Assembly: GCF_030227115.1 (NCBI RefSeq)
Contig: NZ_JASSUA010000004.1
Span: forward strand, 62,001-126,000
Reading direction: 5' to 3'
Length of the DNA: 64,000 nucleotides
DNA from: Marinobacter sp. SS13-12
Lineage (GTDB): Bacteria; Pseudomonadota; Gammaproteobacteria; Pseudomonadales; Oleiphilaceae
Below the pieces are notes generated by a model that had not been told where the DNA came from, made no database searches, and was given only the letters and a program-made list of their open reading frames with translations. The translations under genes and the position numbers were made by a program. Every line of letters starts with the position of its first letter. Within the stretch, counting starts at the first letter, position 1. This document shows, in pieces, positions 18,648 through 28,420 of the stretch.

Positions 18648-18678
18648 GCCGAACAATGTGCCAAGCCTTCTACCGCAT

Positions 18679-19713
18679 TTAGAAGTTGTCCGGCATTTTC
18701 GCCTTCATTCGTGCCGCTTCGCGGGAAATGAGACCTTTCTTCAACAGTTTTTCCAGGCACTGGTCCAGGGTCGTCATGCCCAGGGAACCACCGGTCTGGA
18801 TTGCCGAGTACATCTGCGCAATCTTGTCCTCGCGGATCAGGTTACGGATTGCAGAGGTACCAATCATGATCTCGTGGGCGGCAATCCGGCCGCCACCCAT
18901 TTTCTTCATCAGGGTCTGGGAGATAACCGCCTGCAACGACTCCGACAGCATGGAACGGACCATGGACTTCTCTTCCGCCGGGAATACATCCACCACGCGG
19001 TCAATGGTTTTTGCCGCCGAGGTGGTGTGCAGGGTGCCGAATACCAGGTGGCCGGTTTCCGCCGCCGTCAATGCCAGACGAATGGTTTCCAGGTCCCGCA
19101 GCTCGCCCACCAGGATGATGTCGGGGTCTTCCCGCAGTGCCGAGCGCAGGGCTTCGTTGAAGCCCAGGGTGTCACGATGCACTTCCCGCTGGTTGAGCAG
19201 GCATTTCTTGGATTCGTGCACGAATTCGATGGGGTCCTCAATGGTGAGGATGTGCTCGTAGCGGCTGTCGTTGATGTAGTCGATCATCGCCGCCAGCGTG
19301 GTGGACTTACCGGAACCCGTAGGACCGGTAACCAGTACCAGACCACGGGGTACCGATGAGATGTCCTTGAACACCTGGCCCATGCCCAGGTCTTCCATGG
19401 TCAGCACTTTTGACGGGATGGTCCGGAAAACCGCGCCGGCCCCCCGGTTCTGGTTGAACGCGTTGACACGGAAGCGGGCAACCCCCGGAACCTCAAAGGA
19501 AAAGTCGGTTTCCAGAAATTCTTCGTAGTCCTTGCGCTGCTTGTCGTTCATGATGTCGTAGATCAGCCCGTGGACTTCTTTATGCTCCATGGGCGGAAGG
19601 TTGATACGGCGAACATCGCCATCAACACGGATCATCGGAGGAAGGCCGGCCGACAGGTGCAAATCTGATGCGCCCTGTTTGGCCGAAAAGGCAAGCAGTT
19701 CAGTAATATCCAT
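18679..19713 (-). CDS. pilT: Type IV pilus retraction ATPase PilT
   Basis: PilT is the hexameric cytoplasmic motor that depolymerises pili in twitching motility. The start MDITELLAFSAKQGASDLHL (19713) gives 344 residues, as in Pseudomonas. It has Walker A GPTGSGKST (130-138), Asp box DIILVGELRDLETIRLA, His box HLVFGTLHTTSAAKTIDR, and the PilT-specific SAIRNLIREDK motif. It is divergent from yggS, matching the Pseudomonas pilT-PLP protein-proC order. The frame extends upstream to 19761 but has no family similarity there. Confidence 0.98.
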   Translation of the reverse strand: MDITELLAFSAKQGASDLHLSAGLPPMIRVDGDVRRINLPPMEHKEVHGLIYDIMNDKQRKDYEEFLETDFSFEVPGVARFRVNAFNQNRGAGAVFRTIPSKVLTMEDLGMGQVFKDISSVPRGLVLVTGPTGSGKSTTLAAMIDYINDSRYEHILTIEDPIEFVHESKKCLLNQREVHRDTLGFNEALRSALREDPDIILVGELRDLETIRLALTAAETGHLVFGTLHTTSAAKTIDRVVDVFPAEEKSMVRSMLSESLQAVISQTLMKKMGGGRIAAHEIMIGTSAIRNLIREDKIAQMYSAIQTGGSLGMTTLDQCLEKLLKKGLISREAARMKAKMPDNF

Positions 19714-19859
19714 AGGGGTCCTCGGAAGGCTTTTTGCTTTTATCCCGGTATGCGCCGGCATCAGTCAGCAGGCCCCGAACAGCTTCACTTGGCATTTCAG
19801 TGACCTGCGGGTAACGTGTCACCGTATCAGTGACTGACCGGAGTCGGCGGATTCGCACA

Positions 19860-20552
19860 ATGAGCAGCATAGCAGACAACATCGGGACCGTAACCCGACG
19901 CATACAAAAAGCAACATTGAAGGCCGGCCGCAAGGCGAACTCGGTGCGCCTGCTGGCTGTGAGCAAAAAACGGCCTGCGGAGGACCTTCGAACCGCCTTC
20001 GAGGCTGGCCAACGTGCCTTTGGTGAAAGCTATGTCCAGGAAGCGCTGGACAAGATGGAGGCCCTGGCTGATCTGGACGCGATCGAGTGGCATTTCATAG
20101 GCCCGATCCAGTCCAACAAGACGCGCCAGATTGCGGAAGCCTTTGACTGGGCTCACAGCGTCGACCGGCTCAAGATTGCCCACCGGCTGGATGAGCAGCG
20201 CGACAGCGCCCTGCCGCCGCTGAATATCTGCCTGCAGGTGAACATCAATAACGAAGCGTCCAAATCCGGCTGTTCGCTGGAGGATCTCACGGAGCTGGCA
20301 GACGCCATTGAGGAGATGCCCAATCTCTCGCTCCGGGGCCTGATGGCGATTCCTGACCCGGACCAGCCCGAAGCGGAATTGCGATCCAGCTTCCGCAAAC
20401 TGGCCAACGCACTGAAAAAACTCCGGCAGGAAGCACCGGGCTCCGGCCCTCTGGACACCCTTTCCATGGGCATGTCCGACGACCTGGAAATGGCCATTGA
20501 AGAGGGCTCTACCTGGGTGAGGGTTGGAACCGCCCTGTTCGGCCCCCGGTAA
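19860..20552 (+). CDS. YggS family pyridoxal phosphate homeostasis protein
   Basis: YggS/PLPBP proteins bind PLP without known catalysis and balance vitamin B6 and amino acid pools. From the ATG at 19860 the product is 230 residues. The PLP lysine K36 is in LLAVSKKRP. FGESYVQEALDKMEAL, IEWHFIGPIQSNKTR, SMGMSDDLEMAIEEGSTWVR and VGTALFGPR are the family landmarks. proC follows 83 bases downstream on the same strand and pilT is divergent, the order in Pseudomonas and relatives. Confidence 0.96.
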   Translation: MSSIADNIGTVTRRIQKATLKAGRKANSVRLLAVSKKRPAEDLRTAFEAGQRAFGESYVQEALDKMEALADLDAIEWHFIGPIQSNKTRQIAEAFDWAHSVDRLKIAHRLDEQRDSALPPLNICLQVNINNEASKSGCSLEDLTELADAIEEMPNLSLRGLMAIPDPDQPEAELRSSFRKLANALKKLRQEAPGSGPLDTLSMGMSDDLEMAIEEGSTWVRVGTALFGPR

Positions 20553-20635
20553 GCGGAGGCTGACAGGCCCGGTTCCTGTTATCATCACCAGCAGATCGAC
20601 AATTGACCACTACTGATCCAAAGGCGGAGTGAACC

Positions 20636-21469
20636 TTGAGCACATCACCAACGATTTCGTTTATCGGCGCCGGCAACATGGCCAGTGCCATTATCGGTGG
20701 CATGCTGGACAGCGGCTTCCAGGCCGCCAATATCTGGGTCAGCGCCCCCGATGACAATCACCTTCAGTCCATCCGCAAGCAGTTTGGCGTCAGCGTGACT
20801 ACCGACAACCGCTACTGCGCCCAGCAGGCGGACATGGTGGTTCTTGCGGTGAAGCCACAGGTCATGGCGGATGTCTGTTCAGATATCGCCCCGGTGGTCC
20901 AGAATACCCGCCCGCTGATGGTCTCCATCGCGGCCGGGCTGGAAGCATCCACTCTGGACGAATGGCTTGGCGGCGGTCTCCCGCTGGTGCGGGTGATGCC
21001 GAATACACCCTCGCTGGTGGGCAAGGGGGCTGCCGGCCTCTACGCCAATGACCAGGTAAAGGACAAGCAGAAAGCCATGGTCGAGTCGGTCTTCAGCAGC
21101 ATAGGCTCCGCGCTATGGGTCGACGAGGAGTCGCTCCTCCATGCAGTGACCGCACTATCGGGAAGTGGCCCCGCCTACTTCTTCCTGATGCTGGAAGCCC
21201 TTGAAGAAGCAGCAACCGACGCGGGCATCGCCAGCGAAACCGCCCGTGCCTTGGCCATCCAGACCATGGCCGGTGCTGCCGAAATGGCCGGACGTAGCGA
21301 ACTCGACCCCGGCCAGCTCAAGCGCAATGTCATGTCCCCCGGTGGCACCACGGAACAGGCCATCCATACCTTTGAAGAGGGCGGCCTCAGGGACCTGGTG
21401 AAAAAAGCCTATTCCGCAGCCTATAAGCGCTCCGGGGAAATGGCCAAAGAACTTGCCAAGAAACAGTAA
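20636..21469 (+). CDS. proC: Pyrroline-5-carboxylate reductase
   Basis: The last step of proline synthesis, reducing pyrroline-5-carboxylate with NAD(P)H. The start is a TTG at 20636, with GGAG six bases ahead; no ATG fits, because the Rossmann motif SFIGAGNMASAIIGG already begins at residue 8. The protein is 277 residues. The C-terminal signature is intact (ALSGSGPAYFFLMLEALEEA, then VMSPGGTTEQAIHTFEEGGL). yggT follows 23 bases downstream, the common proC-yggT arrangement. Confidence 0.97.
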   Translation: MSTSPTISFIGAGNMASAIIGGMLDSGFQAANIWVSAPDDNHLQSIRKQFGVSVTTDNRYCAQQADMVVLAVKPQVMADVCSDIAPVVQNTRPLMVSIAAGLEASTLDEWLGGGLPLVRVMPNTPSLVGKGAAGLYANDQVKDKQKAMVESVFSSIGSALWVDEESLLHAVTALSGSGPAYFFLMLEALEEAATDAGIASETARALAIQTMAGAAEMAGRSELDPGQLKRNVMSPGGTTEQAIHTFEEGGLRDLVKKAYSAAYKRSGEMAKELAKKQ

Positions 21470-21492
21470 CCGATAACGGGAGACACGGCTTC

Positions 21493-22074
21493 ATGCTGGC
21501 TGACATTCTGATCACCATTCTGCTCATTGCCTCAACGTTTTACCTGACGATTGTGCTGCTGCGTTTCCTGCTGCAACTGGCAAGGGCCGATTTCTACAAC
21601 CCGATCACCCAGTTCGCGGTGAAGGCCACCAATCCGTTGCTGCGGCCCCTGCGCCGATTCATCCCCGGATGGGGAGGTATCGACGGTGCCTCCCTGGTAC
21701 TGGCTGTCATCATCCAGGCCATCACCTTTTTCCTGATCCTGTTTGCCATCAACGGCAGCATTCCGGCCATCAACCCGCTGACACTGCTGAGCTGGTCGAT
21801 ACTCAATGTGCTGGACCTGATCGTGAAAATCTACTTCTGGTCCGTCATCGCCGTTGTGGTGGTGAGCTGGATCGCCCCGCAAAGCAACCACCCTGCCATC
21901 CAGCTGGTGGCACAGATCACCGAGCCAGTAATGCGGCCCGTGCGTAGCGTGATGCCCTCTCTTGGTGGGCTGGATCTGTCACCCATTATCGTCTTCCTGA
22001 TCCTCAATGTGATTTCAGTCGTGATCGATCACATGAAAATTGCCGCCGGCATGGGATCCATTGTCGGAATGTAG
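21493..22074 (+). CDS. YggT family membrane protein
   Basis: A 193-residue inner-membrane protein with two YGGT repeats, each of a pair of hydrophobic helices. The first spans about residues 1-90 (ITILLIASTFYLTIVLLRFL, NPITQFAVKATNPLLRPLRR) and the second about 95-190 (VIAVVVVSWIAP, PAIQLVAQITEPVMRPVRSV). Function is uncertain; some members have been linked to cell division or osmotic tolerance. It is the last gene of the yggS-proC-yggT unit and is followed by a strong terminator. Confidence 0.95.
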   Translation: MLADILITILLIASTFYLTIVLLRFLLQLARADFYNPITQFAVKATNPLLRPLRRFIPGWGGIDGASLVLAVIIQAITFFLILFAINGSIPAINPLTLLSWSILNVLDLIVKIYFWSVIAVVVVSWIAPQSNHPAIQLVAQITEPVMRPVRSVMPSLGGLDLSPIIVFLILNVISVVIDHMKIAAGMGSIVGM

Positions 22075-22130
22075 ACTGCCTCCCAAAAACACAATCCGTT
22101 ACACATACGGACAATAAAGCAACCTTCCCG

Positions 22131-22168
22131 TGCAGCTGATCCATCTCACTGAATCAGCTGCATTTTTT
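22131..22168 (+). terminator. Intrinsic terminator after yggT
   Basis: TGCAGCTGAT (22131-22140) pairs perfectly with ATCAGCTGCA (22153-22162) across a 12-base loop, followed by T6. It ends the yggS-proC-yggT transcript. The next gene's -10 lies just after it. Confidence 0.9.
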
Positions 22169-22171
22169 ATG

Positions 22172-22177
22172 TATAAT
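22172..22177 (+). promoter_or_regulatory. -10 element of the dynamin-like GTPase gene promoter
   Basis: An exact TATAAT immediately follows the yggT terminator, 142 bases before the GTPase gene's start. The hexamer 17 bases upstream, CTGAAT, is a modest -35 and lies inside the terminator loop and stem, so terminator and promoter are interleaved. The long leader between contains nothing I recognise. Confidence 0.5.
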
Positions 22178-22318
22178 CCGTCGTTCTGCTGTACATACCC
22201 GTGACCGGCCTCGCAGAATTGCCCGGCAGGTGCGGTAACATTAGCTATATTTTCAACGCAGCTTTACCCAACCAAAAGCCAACGCAGTCGCCCGGAAGTC
22301 GAGCAGAAGGATGGTCCG

Positions 22319-24283
22319 ATGAACAAGCAAGGTACCCTGTCGCAGCAGGTCGAGGCCTACCACGGCTGGAAGAAAGAGCTGATCAGACAGATCGGCCGTT
22401 ATCGTTTGTGGCTTCAGGACAACAATCTGTTTTCGGATGATGTCAGCAACCGCATCCGCCACGGGCTGGAATTACTGATCGAAGACGAGCTCACCATTGC
22501 CTTTGTGGGAGAGTATTCCCGCGGGAAAACCGAACTGATCAACGCCCTCTTCTTCTCGGAATACGGTCAGCGCATGCTGCCCTCCCAGGCCGGCCGCACC
22601 ACCATGTGCCCGACCGAGCTGTTTTTCGATCGTACCTCCAACAGCAATTATCTGCTCCTGCTTCCCATCGAAACCCGCACCGGCGAACTTTCTCTGCAGC
22701 AACTGCGCAAACAGCCGGAACGCTGGGTCAAACATGACCTGGACGAGCGCGACCCGGAAATCATGCGGGAAGTACTGGCAGAAGTGGCGCGGGTCAAGAG
22801 CGTCAGCCCCCAGGAGGCTCGCGGCCTCGGTTTTGATGAAGACATGCTGGAGCATGACCGCAACCGGCCCGGGAACGTACTGGTTCCGGCCTGGCGCAAT
22901 GCCCAGATCAGCATCCGCCATCCGTTGTTCGAGCGTGGGCTGAGAATCCTGGACACGCCGGGCCTCAACGCACTGGGCTCCGAGCCGGAACTGACCATCA
23001 GCATGCTGCCCCGAGCCCACGCCATCATCTTCCTGCTCAGTGCCGACACCGGCGTTACCGCCAGTGACATGACCATCTGGAAGGAGCACATCGATACCGA
23101 GCATGCAGATCACCGTGCCGGACGCTTTGCGGTGCTGAACAAAATTGACGTGCTCTGGGACGACCTCCAGGGTGAGAAGCATACCCACGAAGCCATTGAA
23201 CGGGTGCGGGGGTACACGGCAGACCACCTCGGCATGCGCCAACAGGACGTCATTCCGCTTTCTGCCAAGCAAGGTCTGCTGGCACGGGTGAAAGGCAACG
23301 AAGAACTGCTAGAGCGTTCGAATCTTGGCCAGCTGGAGCAGCTGATTATCCAGCGCATCCTGATGCACAAGGAACAGCTGATCACCCAGAGCCTGATCAA
23401 CGATCTGCTGGGCATGCTGCAGAACAGCCAGGCTGCCATGCAGACCCGGCTCGACGCACTTGAGGAAGAACTGGAGGCCTGCTCCGGTGTCACCATGGAC
23501 AAGGACGCGCTACGCCGCCTGGCCGACCGCGCCCAGCGGGATTACGATTTCTATTACAAGAAGCTGATCACCCTGCGGTCAAGCCGGCGGCTGATGGACT
23601 CCCAGGGCGATATGCTCAAGGGTCTGGTCAGTGAGGACCGATTCGAGGCCCACGCTGACAAAGTCCGCCAGAAGATGTCGAAAAGCTGGACCACCGCTGG
23701 CATGAACCACAGCATGGACCATTTTTTCGAATTGCTGGAAAGTGACCTGGCCAATCTCCTCAGCGAAGGCCACCTGGCGGAAAAAATGGTGGGTGCCATC
23801 TATCGCCGCTACAACGAAGACACCCGGGCCCGCCACCTGGAGCCGATCCCCTTGCGGGCGGGGCGCCACGTGATTGCCGTACGGGAGTTACGCAAGAAGG
23901 CCAAACGGTTCCGAATCAGCCCGAAAAACCTGCTGACGGAACAGTCTCTGCTGGTGCGCCGTTTTTTCAATGTCATCGTCGAGGAAGCCCGCACCCTTCA
24001 CCAACGGGTAAGAGCTGATGTAGAGCGCTGGCCCGCGGAAGCACTCTTGCCCATCATGCAGTATTCCATGGAGCAGAAACAGTTGCTGGAACACCAGATC
24101 CGACGGCTGCGGGACATGGTGCGCAGTGATCGCGACAGCCGCGCCGAACGGGAACGACTGCAGAACACCATTACCGATCTGAAACGGCAGCTGGAACTGG
24201 CCGACGCCATGCAACGGCAGATCCGCAAACCGGCACCAACGATGATCCAGCAGAAGGTGGTCAACATTTCCGGCGCTGTCTGA
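22319..24283 (+). CDS. Dynamin family GTPase
   Basis: A 654-residue bacterial dynamin-like protein, probably acting on membranes or as a scaffold. The GTPase domain is complete: G1 P-loop GEYSRGKT (64-71), G2 threonine in AGRTTMCPTE (about 94-95), G3 DTPGL (212-216) and G4 NKID (274-277). The rest (residues 370-650) is mainly helical and ends in a coiled coil (EHQIRRLRDMVRSDRDSRAE, then LQNTITDLKRQLELADA). No transmembrane segment is evident. It stands alone with its own promoter, in the position between yggT and metX. Bacterial dynamins often come in pairs; here I see only one. Confidence 0.88.
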   Translation: MNKQGTLSQQVEAYHGWKKELIRQIGRYRLWLQDNNLFSDDVSNRIRHGLELLIEDELTIAFVGEYSRGKTELINALFFSEYGQRMLPSQAGRTTMCPTELFFDRTSNSNYLLLLPIETRTGELSLQQLRKQPERWVKHDLDERDPEIMREVLAEVARVKSVSPQEARGLGFDEDMLEHDRNRPGNVLVPAWRNAQISIRHPLFERGLRILDTPGLNALGSEPELTISMLPRAHAIIFLLSADTGVTASDMTIWKEHIDTEHADHRAGRFAVLNKIDVLWDDLQGEKHTHEAIERVRGYTADHLGMRQQDVIPLSAKQGLLARVKGNEELLERSNLGQLEQLIIQRILMHKEQLITQSLINDLLGMLQNSQAAMQTRLDALEEELEACSGVTMDKDALRRLADRAQRDYDFYYKKLITLRSSRRLMDSQGDMLKGLVSEDRFEAHADKVRQKMSKSWTTAGMNHSMDHFFELLESDLANLLSEGHLAEKMVGAIYRRYNEDTRARHLEPIPLRAGRHVIAVRELRKKAKRFRISPKNLLTEQSLLVRRFFNVIVEEARTLHQRVRADVERWPAEALLPIMQYSMEQKQLLEHQIRRLRDMVRSDRDSRAERERLQNTITDLKRQLELADAMQRQIRKPAPTMIQQKVVNISGAV

Positions 24284-24296
24284 GCAGCGCCGGAAA
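24267..24296 (+). terminator. Strong hairpin across the GTPase gene's stop codon
   Basis: TTTCCGGCGCTG (24267-24278) and CAGCGCCGGAAA (24285-24296) are perfectly complementary, with the TGA stop codon at 24281-24283 in the loop region. There is no T run, so it may act as a pause or message-stability element rather than an intrinsic terminator. Confidence 0.55.
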
Positions 24297-24452
24297 CGGC
24301 GGTTGCAGCCGCGCGGGCCGGCCTTTAAACTGCTTGGCTGGCAATCAGCCGGCCATTCCATCGAGCCCACCGTCTTCCCGGGCTCTCCTGTGCGGCCATT
24401 GCCTCAATCTTGTTGCAGATAAACCGGACCGAATCAGGAACCTGTCGCGCCA

Positions 24453-25601
24453 ATGCCCGATCCCTTGCCAACGGATTCTGTAGGGATAGTCACCCCTCAG
24501 ACACTGCACTTCGATACGCCGATTACCCTGGCGTGCAACCGGACACTGGAAAGTTACGACCTGGTGATCGAGACCTATGGCGAACTCAACGCCGATGCCA
24601 GTAACGCGGTGCTTATCTGTCATGCCCTCAGCGGCCATCACCACGCGGCCGGCTACCATAGCAAGGAAGATCGCAAGCCCGGCTGGTGGGACAGCTGCAT
24701 AGGCCCCGGCAAGCCCATCGACACCAACCGTTTTTTCGTTGTCAGCCTGAACAACCTGGGCGGCTGCCATGGCAGTACCGGGCCCGGCAGCACCAATCCA
24801 CAGACCGGTCAACCCTATGGGCCCGATTTTCCCGTTATCACCGTTCGCGACTGGGTGCACAGCCAGGCCCTGCTGGCCGACCGGCTCGGTATCGAGTGCT
24901 GGGCCGCGGTGGTTGGCGGATCCCTGGGGGGCATGCAGGCCCTGCAGTGGAGCCTGGATTATCCTGACCGGCTGCGACACGCCGTAGTCATTGCATCAAC
25001 CCCGCGCCTCAGCGCCCAGAACATTGCCTTCAACGAGGTGGCGAGGCAGGCCATCACGTCAGACCGGGAATTTCACGACGGCCGCTACTACGAGTACAAC
25101 ACCCTGCCCCGGCGGGGGCTGATGCTGGCACGGATGGTGGGCCACATTACCTACCTGTCCGACGCCTCCATGGGGGAAAAATTCGGCCGTGAGTTGCGGG
25201 ACCAGGCCTACAAATTCGGCTACGACGCCGAATTTCAGGTGGAAAGCTACCTGCGCTACCAGGGCGAGCGGTTCTCGGAGTCGTTCGACGCCAACACCTA
25301 TCTGCTGATGACCAAGGCACTGGACTATTTCGACCCCGCCTACGAACACGACAACGATCTGGCAAAAGCCCTGCGCGGCGCCTGCTGCGAATTCCTGGTA
25401 CTGTCGTTCAGCACCGACTGGCGATTTACCCCGGCAAGGTCGGAAGAACTGGTGAACGCCATGATCTCTGCCCGTTGCAAGGTCAGTTACGCGGAAATAG
25501 ACGCACCCTGGGGCCATGATGCCTTCCTGATACCCACCCCAAGATACACCGCCATCTTCGAGGCGTACATGGACCGTGTAGCGAGGGAGGCAGGGGCATG
25601 A
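24453..25601 (+). CDS. metX: Homoserine O-acyltransferase (MetX family)
   Basis: It activates homoserine, the first committed step of methionine synthesis; in gammaproteobacteria this family often uses succinyl-CoA (MetXS) rather than acetyl-CoA, which the sequence does not settle. The alpha/beta-hydrolase protein has 382 residues. The triad is Ser157 ([14 protein letters not shown]), Asp322 (FSTDWRFTP) and His355 (PWGHDAFL). The oxyanion-side [12 protein letters not shown] stretch is intact. It overlaps metW by four bases (ATGA). The 169-base leader has no SAM riboswitch that I can recognise. Confidence 0.96.
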   Translation: MPDPLPTDSVGIVTPQTLHFDTPITLACNRTLESYDLVIETYGELNADASNAVLICHALSGHHHAAGYHSKEDRKPGWWDSCIGPGKPIDTNRFFVVSLNNLGGCHGSTGPGSTNPQTGQPYGPDFPVITVRDWVHSQALLADRLGIECWAAVVGGSLGGMQALQWSLDYPDRLRHAVVIASTPRLSAQNIAFNEVARQAITSDREFHDGRYYEYNTLPRRGLMLARMVGHITYLSDASMGEKFGRELRDQAYKFGYDAEFQVESYLRYQGERFSESFDANTYLLMTKALDYFDPAYEHDNDLAKALRGACCEFLVLSFSTDWRFTPARSEELVNAMISARCKVSYAEIDAPWGHDAFLIPTPRYTAIFEAYMDRVAREAGA

Positions 25602-26200
25602 GACCAGACCTGAAAATTATCGAGCAATGGATCAAACCGGGAAGCCACGTGCTTGACCTGGGTTGCGGCGACGGCACCCTGCTGGACTACCTGCAGCGGG
25701 AGAAACGGGCCACCGGCTTCGGGCTGGAAATCAATCAGGACCACATCACCACCTGCATGGGCCGTGGTGTATCAGTCATCGAACAGAATCTGGATACCCA
25801 GGGGCTTGGAAACTTCGAGGATCACACCTTCGACACCGTGCTCATGACCCAGGCACTGCAGGCCGTTCGCCGCCCGGACATGGTGCTTGATGAGATGATG
25901 CGGGTCGGTCGCGAAGGCATTGTAACCTTCCCCAACTTCGCCTACTGGAGACTGCGCTGGTACCTGATGCGTCGGGGCCGTATGCCCGAATCCGAAACTC
26001 TGCCGTATAAATGGTATAACACCCCCAACATCCATTTGTGCACCTTCAAGGACTTCGAGGCCTTGTGTTACCGCAAAGGCTTCCGCATCCTGACCCGTAC
26101 GGTGGTGGATGGTGAGCATCAGGATCGCTGGCTCAGCCGCCTGTGGCCCAACATGTTGGGACAGATTGCCATATACCGGATAACCCGGGAGGATTCATGA
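25598..26200 (+). CDS. metW: Methionine biosynthesis protein MetW
   Basis: MetW is a methyltransferase-fold partner of MetX that is needed for full acyltransferase activity in several proteobacteria. The 200-residue protein has the SAM-binding-like motif [15 protein letters not shown] and the following [16 protein letters not shown], and [20 protein letters not shown]. It overlaps metX and the next gene by ATGA at both ends, so translation is coupled within this operon. Confidence 0.96.
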   Translation: MRPDLKIIEQWIKPGSHVLDLGCGDGTLLDYLQREKRATGFGLEINQDHITTCMGRGVSVIEQNLDTQGLGNFEDHTFDTVLMTQALQAVRRPDMVLDEMMRVGREGIVTFPNFAYWRLRWYLMRRGRMPESETLPYKWYNTPNIHLCTFKDFEALCYRKGFRILTRTVVDGEHQDRWLSRLWPNMLGQIAIYRITREDS

Positions 26201-26652
26201 ACAGAATAATTCACGCCCACTGGTTTGCCATACTGTCACTGGCATGCCTGCTCCTGCTCTCTACCCAGACCCACGCCGGTTCAAAGGATTTCGGTGAATT
26301 CCAGGTGCACTGGAGCGTTTTTCCCAGCACCTTCCTGGCACCCGAGGTCGCCAGGGAGAACAACCTGAACCGCAGCAAAAGCATTGGAATCGTTAACATT
26401 TCCATAATGCGGGAAACCGAAAATGGCGGCCTGGAGCCAGTGTCAGGGCAAGTGGAAGGCAAGGTACTGAACGACGTGCAGCAGGTGAAATTTCTGGGGT
26501 TTCGCCGCATACAGGAAGGTAATGCCGTCTACTTCATCGCGGAATACCAGTACAGCAACGCTGAATTGATGACTTTTCAGATAACCGCAAGGCCCACTGG
26601 CAGTAAAGAGGATCTTCCCATTCGTTTCGCCCATACGCTGTTCAATGACTGA
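26197..26652 (+). CDS. Secreted DUF4426 domain protein
   Basis: The ATG at 26197 follows GGGAGG and gives 151 residues: a Sec signal peptide ([14 protein letters not shown]), then a single domain with [23 protein letters not shown]-like [17 protein letters not shown] and [20 protein letters not shown]. This is DUF4426, which occurs between metW and rdgB in Pseudomonas and relatives. Function unknown; predicted periplasmic. It overlaps metW (ATGA) and rdgB (TGATG). Confidence 0.93.
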   Translation: MNRIIHAHWFAILSLACLLLLSTQTHAGSKDFGEFQVHWSVFPSTFLAPEVARENNLNRSKSIGIVNISIMRETENGGLEPVSGQVEGKVLNDVQQVKFLGFRRIQEGNAVYFIAEYQYSNAELMTFQITARPTGSKEDLPIRFAHTLFND

Positions 26653-27263
26653 TGACTGAGACCACAGACCGACTGGTTATAGCCAGCAATAACAAAGGCA
26701 AGATTGCCGAACTGGCGGAGCTGCTCAAACCCCTGGGACTAACGCCTGTCGCCCAGGGGACGCTGGGGGTCGGCGAGGCGGAAGAGCCGGCCGTCACCTT
26801 TGTGGAAAATGCCATCCTCAAAGCAAGGCATGCGGCCCGCGTCACCGGCTTACCCGCCCTGGCGGACGATTCCGGGCTTGCGGTTGACGCACTCGGTGGC
26901 CAGCCGGGTGTTCGCTCGGCGCGCTATGCGGGCGAGTCTGCCAGTGACGACGATAACGTTCGTGCCCTGTTGTCGGCCCTGGAAGGAATCCCTGAAGAGC
27001 AACGAACCGCCCAGTTCCACTGCGTACTGGTCTACCTGCGCCATGCCGATGATCCAACGCCGGTCATCTGCCATGGCCGCTGGCCAGGGAAGATACTGGA
27101 TCAACCCAGAGGGGAAGGCGGTTTTGGTTATGACCCGGTATTTCTGGTACCGGAAACAGGAACCAGTGCCGCGGAACTGTCCCGTGAAGACAAAGGCCGG
27201 ATAAGTCACCGTGGACGGGCACTGGCCCAGCTCCTGGAACAGCTGGGCGCCGGGGCAGAGTGA
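26652..27263 (+). CDS. rdgB: XTP/dITP diphosphatase (RdgB/HAM1)
   Basis: It removes non-canonical purine nucleotides (dITP, XTP) from the pool to prevent their incorporation. The 203-residue protein has the HAM1 signatures [36 protein letters not shown] and [27 protein letters not shown] and the C-terminal [14 protein letters not shown] are also present. Its start overlaps the previous stop (TGATG) and its end overlaps hemW's possible GTG. Confidence 0.97.
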   Translation: MTETTDRLVIASNNKGKIAELAELLKPLGLTPVAQGTLGVGEAEEPAVTFVENAILKARHAARVTGLPALADDSGLAVDALGGQPGVRSARYAGESASDDDNVRALLSALEGIPEEQRTAQFHCVLVYLRHADDPTPVICHGRWPGKILDQPRGEGGFGYDPVFLVPETGTSAAELSREDKGRISHRGRALAQLLEQLGAGAE

Positions 27264-27265
27264 CC

Positions 27266-28420
27266 ATGGAGCTGCCGGATGACTGGCGGAACAGCGCACT
27301 ACCCCCACTAAGCCTGTACATTCACGTTCCCTGGTGCGTGAAAAAGTGCCCCTATTGTGATTTCAACTCTCACGCGCTGACCGGCGACATCCCTGAGGAC
27401 CGCTACCTGAAAGCCATCATGGAGGATCTCGCCAGCGACCTGGCACTGGTTCAGGGCCGCAGCATCCAGACGGTGTTCATCGGCGGTGGCACGCCGTCAC
27501 TGATGTCATCGAACTTCTATGAAAGCCTGTTCCGCCAGCTACGCGAACACCTCCGCTTCGACGATGATGTCGAAATTACCCTGGAGGCCAACCCGGGAAC
27601 GGTTGAGCAACGCCGGTTCCATGGCTTTCGGGCAGCAGGAATCAACCGCCTGTCCATCGGCATTCAGAGTTTCAATGCGCAGCGCCTGAAAGACCTGGGG
27701 CGCATCCACGATGACAAGGCCGCGCACAAAGCCATTGAGGCGGCCCGTAACGCCGGCTTCGACAATTTCAACCTCGACCTGATGCATGGATTGCCAGGCC
27801 AGACACCGGAGCAGGCCATTACCGACCTGGAAACGGCCCTGGCGTGGGAGCCTCCGCACCTGTCCTGGTACCAGTTGACCCTGGAGCCCAATACTGAATT
27901 CTTCAGCCGCCCCCCGCCACTGCCGGACGAGGACCACCTGTGGGAGATCTATCGCCAGGGCTCGGAATACCTGCACCAACAGGGTTTCGCAGATTATGAG
28001 GTGTCAGCCTGGAGTCGGGCGGGGATGGCATCCCGCCATAACCTGAATTACTGGATGTTTGGGGACTACCTGGCCCTTGGTGCCGGAGCTCACGGCAAAA
28101 TCACCCTGCGCAACGGTGAAATAAGGCGATTCTGGAAAACACGGCAACCCGAGGCCTACCTGAAGCGGATTGGCAGCCGAACCGCCGGCAACCAGGTGGT
28201 CGAGCCTGACGAGCGGCCTCTGGAATTTCTGATGAACGCCTTGCGCCTGACGTCCGGAGTACCGGAAAACCTGTTCACAGAACGTACAGGTTTACCATTG
28301 AGCACAGTTGCGGTAAAACTTCAGGAATTAAGAACGGAAAATCTGCTGAAACCGGGACGAATTCAGACGACAGAACTCGGACAGCGATACCTGAACAGCG
28401 TGCTGGAGCGCTTTCTCTGA
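27266..28420 (+). CDS. hemW: Heme chaperone HemW (radical SAM)
   Basis: HemW binds and transfers heme; it resembles HemN but lacks coproporphyrinogen oxidase activity. The radical SAM Cys motif is CVKKCPYC (Cys24, 28, 31) after LSLYIHVPW. The product is 384 residues from the ATG at 27266; a GTG two codons earlier (27260) overlaps the rdgB stop and is equally possible. QTVFIGGGTPSLM, EANPGTVE and GINRLSIGIQSFNAQRLKDL are family landmarks, and the C-terminal HemN_C-like part is present. It ends with a TGATG overlap to the next gene. Confidence 0.95.
   Translation: MELPDDWRNSALPPLSLYIHVPWCVKKCPYCDFNSHALTGDIPEDRYLKAIMEDLASDLALVQGRSIQTVFIGGGTPSLMSSNFYESLFRQLREHLRFDDDVEITLEANPGTVEQRRFHGFRAAGINRLSIGIQSFNAQRLKDLGRIHDDKAAHKAIEAARNAGFDNFNLDLMHGLPGQTPEQAITDLETALAWEPPHLSWYQLTLEPNTEFFSRPPPLPDEDHLWEIYRQGSEYLHQQGFADYEVSAWSRAGMASRHNLNYWMFGDYLALGAGAHGKITLRNGEIRRFWKTRQPEAYLKRIGSRTAGNQVVEPDERPLEFLMNALRLTSGVPENLFTERTGLPLSTVAVKLQELRTENLLKPGRIQTTELGQRYLNSVLERFL

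Noticed and set aside
24284..24452. SAM riboswitch in the metX leader
   Set aside because: The 169-base leader has only the strong hairpin over the previous stop codon and small GC-rich pairs. I found no SAM-I or SAM-II core that I can recognise.
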